Assembly (NCBI GenBank): GCA_963745955.1
Contig: CAVUZI010000003.1
Span: forward strand, 62,001 to 126,000
DNA length: 64,000 nt
Reading direction: 5' to 3'
DNA from: Bog-756 sp963745955
GTDB lineage: Bacteria; Actinomycetota; Acidimicrobiia; Acidimicrobiales; RAAP-2
Positions 35,106 to 45,100 of the stretch are shown here, piece by piece. The position numbers were made by a program, and so were the translations under genes. The number at the start of each line of letters is the position of its first letter. Position 1 is the first letter of the stretch. The notes beneath the pieces were generated by a model. That model did no database searches. It was not told where the DNA came from and saw only the letters and a program-made list of their open reading frames with translations.

Positions 35106-36293
35106 ATGGACCTTCGAGACCGACCCGAGGACGAGGCCTTCCGCGCCGAGGTGCGGGCGTGGCTGGACGCCCACGTGGTCGGCGACTTCGCCGCCCTCGG
35201 CGGCCGGGGAGGATCGGGAGACGAAACCTTCGGATTCGAGACCCGCCTCGAGTGGGAGCAGGTCCTCGCCGCCGATGGTTGGACCTGTATCGGTTGGCCG
35301 GTCGAGTACGGAGGTCGCGGGGCGTCCGTCGCCCACCAGGTCATCTTCAACGAGGAGTATGTGAAGGCCAGGGCGCCGGGCCGGGTGAGCATCCTCGGGG
35401 AGGGCCTGATCGGTCCGACCATCATCCACTACGGAACGGCCGAGCAGAAGGCGCGGTTCCTGCCCCCGATCGTGGCCGGCAAGGAGCTGTGGTGCCAGGG
35501 TTACTCCGAGCCCGGGGCGGGCAGTGACCTGGCCAATGTGCAGACCCGGGCCGTGCTCGACGGGGACGAGTGGGTGGTGACCGGGCAGAAGGTGTGGACG
35601 TCGCTGGCCCACCAGTCCGACTGGTGCTTCGTGGTCTGCCGCACCGAGCCGGGGTCGGTCCGCCACCGAGGCCTTTCCTACCTGCTCGTGCCCATGGACC
35701 AGCCCGGCGTCGAGGTCCGTCCCATCACCCAGCTCACCCGCACCTCCGAGTTCAACGAGGTCTTCTTCGACGGTGCCCGCACCGCGGCGGCAAACGTGGT
35801 CGGCGAGGTGGGGGACGGTTGGCGGGTGGCGCTCGCCACCCTGGCCTTCGAACGCGGGGTGGGGCTGCTCGGCCACCAGCTCTCCTTCCGGCGAGAGCTC
35901 GACCATCTCATGGCCGTGGCCCGGGCCAACGGCTCGGCATCGGATCCGGTCATCCGACAGCGCCTGGCCCGCTCCTTCGGCGAGCTCGAGATCCTCCGGT
36001 ACAACACGCTGCGCAGCCTGTCGGGCATCGACGGGCCGGTGGCGCCACCCGAGGCGTCGATCATGAAGCTCTACTGGGCCAGCTGGCACCGCAGGATGGG
36101 CGAGCTGGCCATCGACGTCCTGGGCCCGACCGGCGTCGTGGCCGAGGGCTTTCCCTACGAGCTGGACGAGTTCCAGCGCACCTTCTTGTTCAGCAGGTCG
36201 GAGACGATCTACGGCGGCTCGAACGAGATCCAGAAGAACATCATCGGCGAGCGGGTGCTCGGCCTGCCGCCCGAACCGAAGGGGACGGCATGA
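35106..36293 (+). CDS. fadE30: Acyl-CoA dehydrogenase, FadE30-like
   Basis: This 395-aa flavoenzyme has FAD/substrate blocks ELWCQGYSEPGAGSDLANVQ (first 20 residues of the block), GQKVWTSLAHQSDW and FERGVGLLGHQ; the C-terminal SRSETIYGGSNEIQKNIIGE closes the FAD site. It resembles FadE30 of actinobacterial steroid C/D-ring degradation, which oxidises HIP-CoA-derived acyl-CoA. The two downstream genes (IpdF-like, FadD3-like) belong to the same pathway, supporting the assignment. ATG 35106 has AGAGGACC upstream. It overlaps the next start by 4 nt. Confidence 0.8.
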   Translation: MDLRDRPEDEAFRAEVRAWLDAHVVGDFAALGGRGGSGDETFGFETRLEWEQVLAADGWTCIGWPVEYGGRGASVAHQVIFNEEYVKARAPGRVSILGEGLIGPTIIHYGTAEQKARFLPPIVAGKELWCQGYSEPGAGSDLANVQTRAVLDGDEWVVTGQKVWTSLAHQSDWCFVVCRTEPGSVRHRGLSYLLVPMDQPGVEVRPITQLTRTSEFNEVFFDGARTAAANVVGEVGDGWRVALATLAFERGVGLLGHQLSFRRELDHLMAVARANGSASDPVIRQRLARSFGELEILRYNTLRSLSGIDGPVAPPEASIMKLYWASWHRRMGELAIDVLGPTGVVAEGFPYELDEFQRTFLFSRSETIYGGSNEIQKNIIGERVLGLPPEPKGTA

Positions 36294-37094
36294 CCGACGA
36301 CGACACGGGCGGGCCCACGATCCCGGATCCACCCTCCGGGCACGGGCTCCTCGAACGGCAAGGTGGTGGTCGTCACCGCCGCGGCCGGCACCGGCATCGG
36401 GTTCGCCACGGCCAGACGGTGCGTCGAGGAAGGGGCCACGGTGGTCATCTCGGACGCTCACGAGCGTCGGCTGGGGGAGGCGGCCGACGCGCTGGCCGAG
36501 CTGGCCGGCGAACGGCCTCTGGCCGTGCCCTGCAACGTGACCGACGAGTCCCAGGTCGGGCACCTCTACGACGCGGCGGCGGAGCACCATGGCCGGTTCG
36601 ACGTGGCCGTCAACAACGCCGGGCTCGGTGGGCAGGTCGACGTGGTGGACATGACCGACGACCAGTGGGCCCTCGTCCTCGACGTGACCCTGACCGGGAC
36701 CTTCCGCTGCATGCGGGCCGCCCTCCGCCACTTCTACGCCCGCGGTGGGGGAGGGGTCATCGTCAACAACGCCTCGGTGCTCGGTTGGCGGGCCCAGGCC
36801 GGGCAGTCCCACTACGCCGCGGCCAAGGCCGGGGTGATGGCGCTCACCCGCTGCGCGGCCGTCGAGGCGGTTCCCCACGGCGTCCGCATCAACGCGGTCT
36901 CCCCGAGCCTGGCCGTCCACCCGTTCCTCAACAAGGTCATGGCCGACGAGGAGCTGGAGGAACTGAGCCGGCGGGAGGTCTTCGGTCGCGGCGCCGAGGT
37001 GTGGGAGGTGGCCAACGTCATCGCCTTCCTCGCCAGCGAGTACGCCACCTTCATGACCGGTGAGGTGGTCTCGGTGAGCAGCCAGCATCCCTGA
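36290..37094 (+). pseudogene. ipdF: Short-chain dehydrogenase, IpdF-like, frameshifted near the N-terminus
   Basis: ATG 36290 overlaps the fadE30-like stop (ATGA) and reads to GHGLLE; one extra base near 36353 then moves the frame to KVVVVTAAAGTGIGFATARR, the NAD-binding loop. The catalytic residues are Ser (VNNASVLGWRAQ), Tyr and Lys (SHYAAAKAGVMALTR). In steroid degraders IpdF reduces the hydroxyl/keto position of the HIP side during ring-C/D breakdown. The ending SVSSQHP also matches that group. GTG 36363 would start an N-truncated version missing the first strand. Confidence 0.78.
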
Positions 37095-37120
37095 GCCGGC
37101 GATCGAACTACCCTGACGGA

Positions 37121-38785
37121 GTGTCAGATGTGACCGATCCCCGAGGGGATCTTCAGTGGGGGACCATCCCGGGGCTGGTGGAGGATGCCGCCGCCCGGTT
37201 CGGTGAGCTGGAGGCGGTGGTCGACGTCCACGGACCGGACGGCTCGACCATCCGTCTCACCTTCGACCGACTGGCCGATGAGGTGGCCTCGGCCACCCGG
37301 GCCATCGTGGCCAACGGGATCGAACGTGGCGACCGGGTGGCCATCTGGGCGCCCAACTGTGCCGAGTGGGTGGTCGCCGCCCTCGGCGCGGTCGGCGCCG
37401 GGGCCCTCCTGGTGCCACTCAACACGCGGTTCAAAGGGGCCGAGGCTGCGCAGATCCTGGCCCAGTCCGGGGCCCGGTTGCTCTTCACCGTCGACGGGTT
37501 CCTCGGGAACGACTACACGCGGCTCCTCGACGACGCGGTGGCCGCGGGGGCCAAGGTGCCCGAGCTCGAGCGGGTGGTGGTCCTCCGCCGGGGTGACGGA
37601 GCCCCGGGCCCGTCGACGGCCAAGGGTGACCCGCTGGTCGACTGGGAGGTCTTCTTGCAGGAGGGTGGGGCGTGCTCGGCCGACGTGGCCGCCGGCCGCA
37701 CCGCCTCCATCACCTCGGGGGACCTCTCCGACCTGGTGTTCACCTCGGGGACCACCGGGCTTCCCAAGGGGGCGATGACCACCCACGGTCAGACGTTGCG
37801 CACGTTCGCCACCTGGTCCGAGGTGGTCGGGCTGCGCCGCGGGGACCGCTACCTGATCGTGAACCCCTTCTTCCACACCTTCGGCTACAAGGCCGGCATC
37901 CTGGCCTGCCTGATGACCGGGGCCACCATGGTGCCCGAGCCGGTCTTCGACGTCGACCGGGTCATGTCGAGGGTCGAGACCGAACGCATCACCGTGCTTC
38001 CGGGCCCGCCGACCATCTTCCAGTCCATCCTCGACCACCCCGAACGCAAGGGGTTCGACCTTTCGTCGCTGCGCCTCGTGGTCACCGGCGCCGCCGTCGT
38101 CCCGGTCGAGCTGGTGAAGGGGCTGTGGTCCGACCTCGGCATCGAGACCGTGCTCACCGCCTACGGGCTGACCGAGGCGACCGGGACGGTGACCATGTGC
38201 CGCCGGGGCGACTCCGCCGAGGTGATCTCGGGCACGTCGGGCCGGGCCATCCCCGACGTGGACGTCCGGATCATCGGCGGCGACGGGGTCGAGCTCCCGA
38301 GGGGTGAGGCCGGCGAGATCGTCGTGCGGGGGTACAACGTCATGCGGGGGTACTTCAACGACTCCGAGGCCACCGACGAGGCCATCGACATCGACGGGTG
38401 GTTGCACACCGGTGACGTGGGGATGATGGACGGTGCCGGAAATGTCACCATCACCGACCGTCTGAAGGACATGTACGTGAGCGGTGGGTTCAACGTCTAC
38501 CCGGCCGAGGTCGAGGCCGTCCTCCGGCTCCACCCCGGGGTCGCGCAGGTGGCCGTGGTCGGCGTGCCCGACCGGCGGCTGGGCGAGGTGGGCCTGGCTG
38601 TGGTGGTGCCGGCCCCGGGTCCCGATCCGGGCGACCTCGACGATGGTCTGATCTCGTGGGCCCGCGAACGGATGGCCAACTACAAGGTGCCGAGGCAGGT
38701 GGTGGCCGTCGACTCGCTTCCCGTCAACGCCAGCGGCAAAGTGCTGAAGCGAGAGTTGCGGGACGGGTACCCACGGCCGGAATGA
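37121..38785 (+). CDS. fadD3: Acyl-CoA synthetase, FadD3-like
   Basis: This 554-aa ANL ligase has P-loop VFTSGTTGLPKGAMTTHGQT, LTAYGLTEATGTVTMCRRGD, WLHTGDVGMMDGAGNVTITD and the C-terminal PVNASGKVLKREL lysine. It resembles FadD3, which attaches CoA to HIP (the steroid C/D-ring acid). GTG 37121 is preceded by TACCCT and 6 nt, so the transcript may be leaderless, giving this gene its own promoter 26 bp after ipdF. Confidence 0.8.
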   Translation: MSDVTDPRGDLQWGTIPGLVEDAAARFGELEAVVDVHGPDGSTIRLTFDRLADEVASATRAIVANGIERGDRVAIWAPNCAEWVVAALGAVGAGALLVPLNTRFKGAEAAQILAQSGARLLFTVDGFLGNDYTRLLDDAVAAGAKVPELERVVVLRRGDGAPGPSTAKGDPLVDWEVFLQEGGACSADVAAGRTASITSGDLSDLVFTSGTTGLPKGAMTTHGQTLRTFATWSEVVGLRRGDRYLIVNPFFHTFGYKAGILACLMTGATMVPEPVFDVDRVMSRVETERITVLPGPPTIFQSILDHPERKGFDLSSLRLVVTGAAVVPVELVKGLWSDLGIETVLTAYGLTEATGTVTMCRRGDSAEVISGTSGRAIPDVDVRIIGGDGVELPRGEAGEIVVRGYNVMRGYFNDSEATDEAIDIDGWLHTGDVGMMDGAGNVTITDRLKDMYVSGGFNVYPAEVEAVLRLHPGVAQVAVVGVPDRRLGEVGLAVVVPAPGPDPGDLDDGLISWARERMANYKVPRQVVAVDSLPVNASGKVLKRELRDGYPRPE

Positions 38786-38814
38786 CCCGGGCGCGCCGGC
38801 CTTCGGTCCGGCAG

Positions 38815-38872
38815 GTTCCGATCAGTCGTTCGGCGGGTTCCGATCAGCAGAAGTTCGACGAGTTCCGATCAG
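38815..38872 (+). repeat. Three direct copies of GTTCCGATCAG
   Basis: Copies at 38815-38825, 38837-38847 and 38862-38872 (spacing 22 and 25 bp) fill the short gap before the alcohol dehydrogenase. Spacing near two helical turns suits cooperative repressor or activator binding. Confidence 0.65.
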
Positions 38873-38896
38873 GAAGACAAGAGAGGGAGGGATGCC

Positions 38897-40003
38897 ATGC
38901 GAGGCATCGTGTACACGGGTGACGACGTGGAGGTCACCGACCAGCTGAGTGTCGGGGACCCGGGACCCACCGAGGTCCGGGTGGCCATCGGGGCCGCCGG
39001 TGTCTGCCACAGCGACCTGTCCGTGATCAACGGGACGATCCCATGGAAGGCGCCCTCCGTGCTCGGTCACGAGGGTGCCGGGGTGGTCGAGGCCGTCGGC
39101 TCCGAAGTGAGAGCGGTCAAGGTCGGCGACCACGTGGTGATCGCCACCCTGCAGAGCTGTGGCAACTGCCGGGCCTGCAGCACCGGCCATCCGACCTGGT
39201 GCGTGAAGACGCTCGGCAACGTGTCCCAGCCTTTCACGTTCAAAGGCGAGCCGGCCTCCAACTTCGCCGGGACGTCGGTGTTCACCGAGTCGACCATCGT
39301 GAAGGAGGTGCAGGCGGTCAAGATCTCGAAGGACGTGCCCATGACCTCGGCCTGCCTCATCGGCTGCGGGGTCCTCACCGGCGTGGGCTCGGTGCTCAAC
39401 CGGGCCAAGGTCCAGGCGGGGGAGACGGCGGCCGTCTTCGGCGTGGGCGGCGTCGGCCTCAACGTGATCCAGGGTCTCCGCCTGGCCGGCGCCAGCCGGA
39501 TCATCGCCGTGGACACCCTGGCCTCCAAGGAGGGGCTGGCCCGCCAGTTCGGAGCCACTCACTTCGTCGACGCCTCGTCCACCGACACGGTGGCAGCCAT
39601 CCGCGAGCTGGTCCCCCCTGGGCCGGCGCGGGTGACCGGGGCCCTGGGCTGGACCGGTGGGGTGAACTGGTCGTTCGACTGCGTGGGCCACCCGGCCGTG
39701 CTCCGCAACGCCCTCGACGTGCTCGACTGGGGCGGCAATGCGCTGGCCATCGGCATCCCGCCCCAGGGGACGGAGGTGTCGGTGGACGTGAACGCCCTGG
39801 CCTACGTGGACCGCGGCCTGCTCGGGTGCCGCTACGGATCAGCCCGCCCGCACCACGACATCCCCCTCATGGTCGAGCTCTACCTGTCCGGCAAGCTGAT
39901 GCTCGACGAATTGGTCACCGAGGAGCGCCCCCTCGAGGGGTTCCGCGACATCGTCGAGGACATGGAGGCCGGCAAGCTGGCCCGTGGCGTCCTCACCTTC
40001 TGA
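38897..40003 (+). CDS. Zinc-dependent alcohol dehydrogenase (MDR family)
   Basis: This 368-aa enzyme has the catalytic zinc site (GVCHSDLSVI, VLGHEGAGVVE), the structural zinc Cys set (CGNCRACSTGHPTWC) and NAD motif VFGVGGVGLNVIQG. It oxidises alcohols or reduces aldehydes using NAD(P). Its gene lies within the acyl-CoA/steroid region and just before two CoA ligases, so it may act on side-chain alcohols (inference). GAGAGGGAGG precedes ATG 38897. Confidence 0.88.
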   Translation: MRGIVYTGDDVEVTDQLSVGDPGPTEVRVAIGAAGVCHSDLSVINGTIPWKAPSVLGHEGAGVVEAVGSEVRAVKVGDHVVIATLQSCGNCRACSTGHPTWCVKTLGNVSQPFTFKGEPASNFAGTSVFTESTIVKEVQAVKISKDVPMTSACLIGCGVLTGVGSVLNRAKVQAGETAAVFGVGGVGLNVIQGLRLAGASRIIAVDTLASKEGLARQFGATHFVDASSTDTVAAIRELVPPGPARVTGALGWTGGVNWSFDCVGHPAVLRNALDVLDWGGNALAIGIPPQGTEVSVDVNALAYVDRGLLGCRYGSARPHHDIPLMVELYLSGKLMLDELVTEERPLEGFRDIVEDMEAGKLARGVLTF

Positions 40004-40057
40004 GGGCCGGGGCGGCGCGGAGCGGGCCGCGACGGCCCTGTTACAGTCGGCACCGGT

Positions 40058-41698
40058 ATGACGGTGCGTCAGATTGCCGGCGAGTGGCAGACCGTGGTGG
40101 AGGTCCTGCGGGCCGCGGCGACGGTCAATCCCGACATCGAGGCGTACGTCGAGCCCGCGACCGGGGAGACCCCCCGCCGGCACCTGACCTTCGCCCAGTG
40201 GGACCGGGCCGCCGACGGGGTGGCCGGGCTGTTCGCCACCTGCGGCGTGGGCCGCGGCACGGTGGTCTGCCTGATGCTTCCCAGCTCGATCGACTACATG
40301 GTCTGTTTCGCCGCCGCCACCCGGCTGGGGGCGATCACGTCGGGCATCAACCTCCGCCTCGGCCAACGCGAGGTCCTGTCCGTCCTCGACCGGACGAGGC
40401 CCGTGGTCACCGTGGTCGACGACGACGCCACACCGCCGGCCGGGCCGACCGGGGAGGTGCTCCGGCGGTCGGCCGTCACCGACGCCATGACGGGCCCGCC
40501 GCCGCCCCGGCTTCCCGAGCTGTCGCCGACCGATCCGGTGGCCGTGGTGTGGACGAGTGGCACCAGCGGACTCCCCAAGGGGGCGGTGTTCGACCATGAC
40601 GCCCTGGCCGCGGTGGCATCCGGCACCGACGTGCTGTCCGAGCCGGGCGACCGGCGACTCTCGCCGCTCCCGTTCGCCCATGTCGGCTCCATGACCCGCA
40701 CCTGGGACGAGATCGCCAACGCGGTGACCACGGTGATCACCCCGACCCCGTGGCGGGCGGCCGACACCATCCGGGTCATCGGCGAGGAGCGGATCAGCGT
40801 GGCCCAGGGCGTCCCTACCCAGTGGGCGCTGGTCCTCGCCCACCCCGATCTCGAGGCGACGGACTTCTCCTCGCTGCGGATCGTGGGCACCGGAGCGTCC
40901 CGGGTTCCACCGGATCTGGTGGCCGCCTTGCGGGTTCGGTTCGGGGTGCCGGTGGTGGTGCGGTACACCTCGACCGAGGCGTCGCTCGGCACCGGGACCG
41001 TCCCTGGCGACCCGGACGAGGTGGTGGCCAACTCGGTGGGGCGACCGGTGCCGGGGGTCGAGCTGTCCATCGCCGATGACGACGGCCGGTCGGTGGCGTC
41101 CGGCGAGGTGGGGCGGGTCCGGCTGCGTTCGGCCGCGGTGATGCGCGGCTATTGGGGCGGACCGCCGGTCGGTCCGGGGGCCGACGGGCTGGTCTACGAC
41201 AGCCATGCCACCCGAGCGGTCCTGGCCGGCGACGGCTGGTTGACCACCGGCGATTTCGGCTTCGTCGACGGCGACGGTTGCCTCCACCTGGTGGGCCGGG
41301 CCAACGAGCTCTACATCCGCGGCGGGTACAACGTGTATCCGGCCGAGGTCGAAGGGGTGCTCGGTGCCCACCCGGCCGTCGAACAGGTGGCGGTGGTGGG
41401 TGCACCCGACCCCGTACTGGGCGAGATCGGCGTCGCCTTCGTGGTTCCGGCGAGCGGCGAGCGGCTCCCGGCCGACCGGCTGCTGGCCGACCTGCGGGAG
41501 GCGGCCCGCGCCGCCCTGGCCGATTACAAGGCGCCCGACCGGCTCGTGGTGGTCGACAGCCTTCCCCTGACCTCGATGATGAAGGTAGACAAGAGGACCC
41601 TGGCCGATCGGGCCGCATCCATGGCCCCGCCGGTGGCGGTGCGGTGGAGAGCGGTGCGGACCATGGCCCTGACGGCCGACGAACGGAGTACGAGCACC
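40058..41698 (+). CDS. Acyl-CoA synthetase (AMP-forming)
   Basis: This is an about 545-aa ANL ligase: VVWTSGTSGLPKGAVFDHD (P-loop), VRYTSTEASLGTG, WLTTGDFGFVDGDGCLHLVG, YIRGGYNVYPAEVEGVLG and the terminal TSMMKVDKRTL lysine. Substrate unknown. No stop codon separates it from the next two genes: the frame stays open to 43939, so the natural stop was lost or shifted by an indel after about 41600. TACAGT lies 10 nt upstream of ATG 40058. Confidence 0.85.
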
Positions 41699-42539
41699 AT
41701 GACCGGTAGATCCATCCCCGCCCAGGGGGGCGTGACCGACGATCCCATCCGCATCGGCACCATGCTGTACACCCTGGTGGAGCCGCACCGGGGCCGGGAG
41801 GTGGCCTACAACCGGTGGTACGAGCGGGACCACTTCTACGCCGGGTGCCAGATCGGCGCCTACAACTTCGCCGGGGCCCGCTTCGTGGCCACCGCCCCGC
41901 TCAAGGCCCTGCGTTACCCGGCGGGGCCCGCGGCCCTGGTCTCCGATCCGGAGACGGGCAGCTATCTCGGCCTCTACTACGTGCTCGAGGGCCACCACGA
42001 CGAGTGGAACCGGTGGGCGGTCGACCAGGTCAACGTGCTCCACGCCGCGGGGCGGATGTTCACCGATCGCGACCACATCCACACCGGCCTCTACCACTTC
42101 GAATGGGAGCACCGCCGGGACGAGGACGGCGTGCCGGCGGAGCTCACCCTCGACCACCGGTTCCCGGGGATGGTCTCCGTGTTCATCGAACCCGCCGAAG
42201 GAGCCACCCCCGAGCAGGTCGGTGCCTGGTACCGGGACGAGTACCTGCCCTCGGTGCTGCCCGGGTCGGCGGTGGCCACGGTGCTGGCCTTCAGCCCACT
42301 TCCCCTCCTGGCCGACGCCCCCGGGGACGTCCCCCGCGCCGAGTCGGTGGACCGGCGCCTGCTGTTGCTCTGGTTCCTCGACGAGGCACCGGCCGCCTCG
42401 TGGGACACGGTCTTCGCCCACCAGGCCGAGGCCCTCGCCGGGTCGGGCCTCGGCCGGGTGCAGTGGGCCTCGCCCGTTCATCGGCACCGTCCCGGGCACC
42501 GACACCTACACCGACCAGCTGTGGTCGACGACGGCCTGA
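41699..42539 (+). pseudogene. Hypothetical dimeric alpha/beta-barrel-like protein, frameshifted
   Basis: ATG 41699 begins MTGRSIPAQGGVTDD, then a first unit MLYTLVEPHRGREVAYNRWY with ERDHFYAGCQIGAYNF and a second unit MVSVFIEPAEGATPEQVGAW. The pattern suggests two EthD/ABM-like folds. Near 42475 the frame changes so that IGTVPGTDTYTDQLW ends at TGA 42537-42539, which overlaps the next ATG (TGATG). Function unknown; position between two CoA ligases suggests a role in the same pathway. Confidence 0.55.
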
Positions 42540-44153
42540 TGCCCGACTTCATCGAGGAGCTCGACCGGCGCACCGCGGCCCGGGGCTGGGTCGGGGCGCC
42601 CACCCTGTGGGGGCTGATCGAGCGCCGGGCCGCGGCCACCCCCGACGCCGTGCTGGCCCACGAGGACACCGGCAAGGAGCTCACCTTCGCCGGGTACCGG
42701 GACGCCTGCCTGCGGGCGGCCGCCGGCCTCTTCAACGACTACGGGGTCACCAGGGACACCAGCGTGAGCTGGGAGCTGCCCACCTGGAACGAGTCGCTGG
42801 TGCTGGTCGGCGCCCTGGCCCGCCTCGGAGCCCGCCAGAATCCCCTCATCCCCATCTACCGGACCCGCGAGGTGGGCTTCATCACCGCCCAGAGCGAGGC
42901 CTCGCTGCTCATCGTGCCCACCATCTACCGGGATTTCGACTACGAGGCCATGGCCCTCGAGATCGCCGGCACCCGGCACGGACTGTCGGTGCTGGTGGTC
43001 GACCGCGACCTGCCCGACGGGGACCCCGCCGACCTGCCCGAGGTGGAGGCACCCCCGCCCACGGCGGCCGACGCGCCCATCCGCTGGCTCTTCTACACCT
43101 CGGGCACGACCGCCGACCCCAAGGGGGCCCAGCACTCGGATCTGACGGTGATGGCGTCGGCGCTGGCCATGTCCGAATGCCTCGACATCGGACCCGACGA
43201 CGTCTCCGGTCTGGTGTTCCCCTTCACCCACATCGGCGGGATCGGATGGCTGATCGCCGCGCTGTTCACCGGATGCCGCCTCCTCATCACCGAGTCCTTC
43301 AACGCGGTGGCCACACCCGCCTACCTGGCTGCCAACCAGGTGACGCTGGCCGGGTCGGGGACCACGTTCCACCTGGCCTACCTCGAGGCACAGCGGGCGG
43401 CCGGCGGGAGCTCCATCTTCCCCCACATCCGCTCCTACCCCGGTGGTGGCGCCCCCAAGCCGCCGCAGCTCCACTACGACCTGAAGCGCGAGATCGGCGG
43501 GGTGGGCATCGTCTCGGGCTACGGCCTCACCGAGGCCCCCATCGTGGTCATGGCCACCACCGAGGACCCCGACCAGAAGCTGGCCGACACCGAGGGCCGG
43601 CCCACTCCCGGGGTCGAGCTCATCGTGGTCGGCCTCGACGGCGAGCGGGCCGGAGCCGGGCCAGGAGGGGGAGATCCGGTTGAAGGGGCCCCAGGTCATC
43701 CGCGGCTACCTCGACGCCTCTCTCGACGCCGAGGCCTTCGACGACGACGGGTACTTCCGGAGCGGCGATCTCGGGATCGTCGACCGGGACGGCTACGTGA
43801 CCATCACCGGGCGGCTGAAGGACGTGATCATCCGGCACGGCGAGAACATCTCGGCCAAGGAGGTGGAGGACCTCCTCTACGCCCACCCGGCCGTGGCCGA
43901 TGTGGCCGTCATCGGGCTCCCCGACCCGAAGACCGGTGAGCGGGCCTGCGCCGTGGTGGCGCTCAAGGAGGGGGCCACGTTCTCCTTCGACGACATGACC
44001 GGGTACCTGAGGAGCAGCGGGCTCCGGGTGCAGGCCATCCCCGAGCAGCTCGAGCTGGTGGCGTCGGTGCCGCGCAATCCGGCCGGGAAGATCCTGAAGC
44101 ACGCACTGCGCGAGACCTACTCGCCTTCGCCATCGAACAAGGGGGGCTCATGA
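42539..44153 (+). pseudogene. Acyl-CoA synthetase (AMP-forming), frameshifted
   Basis: This is an about 537-aa ANL ligase resembling cyclohexanecarboxylate-CoA ligase types: LFYTSGTTADPKGAQHSD, FTHIGGIGWLIAALF, VSGYGLTEAPIVVMATT. After GLDGERA one extra base near 43656 shifts the frame; it resumes as KGPQVIRGYLDASLD, YFRSGDLGIVDRDGYV, IIRHGENISAKEVED and NPAGKILKHALR. The TGA at 44151-44153 overlaps the SDR ATG (ATGA). Substrate is an unidentified carboxylic acid. Confidence 0.85.
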
Positions 44154-44980
44154 GTCCGATCCAGCGGGTCACACTGGGCCAGGGGGGCGCGGAGCACGAC
44201 GCCGCCGACGCGGCCATCAGCTCGCACACCGGCCGCCGCTTCGAGGACAAGGTCGCCCTGGTGACCGGGGCCGGCTCCGGCATCGGGCGGGCGGTGGCCC
44301 GCCGGTTGGCCCGCGAAGGGGCCCGGGTGGCCGCCCTCGACGTGGCCGTCGACAACCTGGTCGCCACCGTCGACGCCATCGCCGCGGCCGGGGGCACGGC
44401 CACCGCCTACCGGTGCGACGTCACCTCCGAGTCGTCGGTGGCCGAGGCGGTGGAGTCGACCGCCGCCGCCCTCGGACCTCCGAGCGTGGTGTGCAACGTG
44501 GCCGGCATCGGCGGCTTCTACAACACGGCGGACATGCCGCTCGACCGCTGGGAGCAGATCCTGGCCGTCAACCTGACCGGCCCGTTCCTGGTCTGCCGGG
44601 CCACCCTTCCCCACCTGCTGGAGGGCGGGGGATCGATCGTGAACGTGGCCTCCAACACCGCGCTGATGGGGCAGTCGTACTCGGCTGCCTACTGTGCCTC
44701 CAAGGCCGGCCTCCTCATGTTCTCGAAGGCCCTGGCGGCCGAGTACCTGTCCCGAGGGGTGCGGGTGAACGTGGTGGCTCCCGGAGGGGTCGACACCCCG
44801 CTGATCGGCACCTTCGAGCTGCCGGAAGGTGCCGACGTCAAGGAGCTGACCAAGATCATGACGCCGATGGGGTTCTCCACTCCTGCCGAGATCGCCGCCT
44901 CGGTGGCCTTCATCGCCTCGGACGAGTCGTCGTACACCACGGGTGCCGTCCTCTCGGTCGACGGTGGGCTGACCATCTGA
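44150..44980 (+). CDS. Short-chain dehydrogenase/reductase
   Basis: This 276-aa SDR has NAD-binding loop ALVTGAGSGIGRAVARRLA, NVAGIGG, catalytic Ser in VNVASNTALMGQSY, and YCASKAGLLMFSKAL (Tyr and Lys). The ending VLSVDGGLTI is classical. It probably acts on a hydroxyacyl or alicyclic alcohol in the same pathway as the coupled ligase upstream. An about 25-residue N-terminal extension precedes the Rossmann fold. Confidence 0.9.
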   Translation: MSPIQRVTLGQGGAEHDAADAAISSHTGRRFEDKVALVTGAGSGIGRAVARRLAREGARVAALDVAVDNLVATVDAIAAAGGTATAYRCDVTSESSVAEAVESTAAALGPPSVVCNVAGIGGFYNTADMPLDRWEQILAVNLTGPFLVCRATLPHLLEGGGSIVNVASNTALMGQSYSAAYCASKAGLLMFSKALAAEYLSRGVRVNVVAPGGVDTPLIGTFELPEGADVKELTKIMTPMGFSTPAEIAASVAFIASDESSYTTGAVLSVDGGLTI

Positions 44981-45100
44981 GGCAGAAGGGACCACGCCGA
45001 CGGGCCGGGCCCGGGCGGGTGGGAGCCGCCCGATGGGCCGCGTGTCAAGATGGACCCGATCGCCGGCGCCCGATGGATCGGGCTCGGCTCGAGGAGCACA

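Noticed and set aside
34944..37088. 714-codon minus-strand frame opposite the FadE30/IpdF genes
   Set aside because: Composition is typical of an antisense shadow, and the plus strand encodes complete families.
39839..42505. 888-codon minus-strand frame opposite the CoA ligases
   Set aside because: His/Gly/Arg-rich shadow without motifs.
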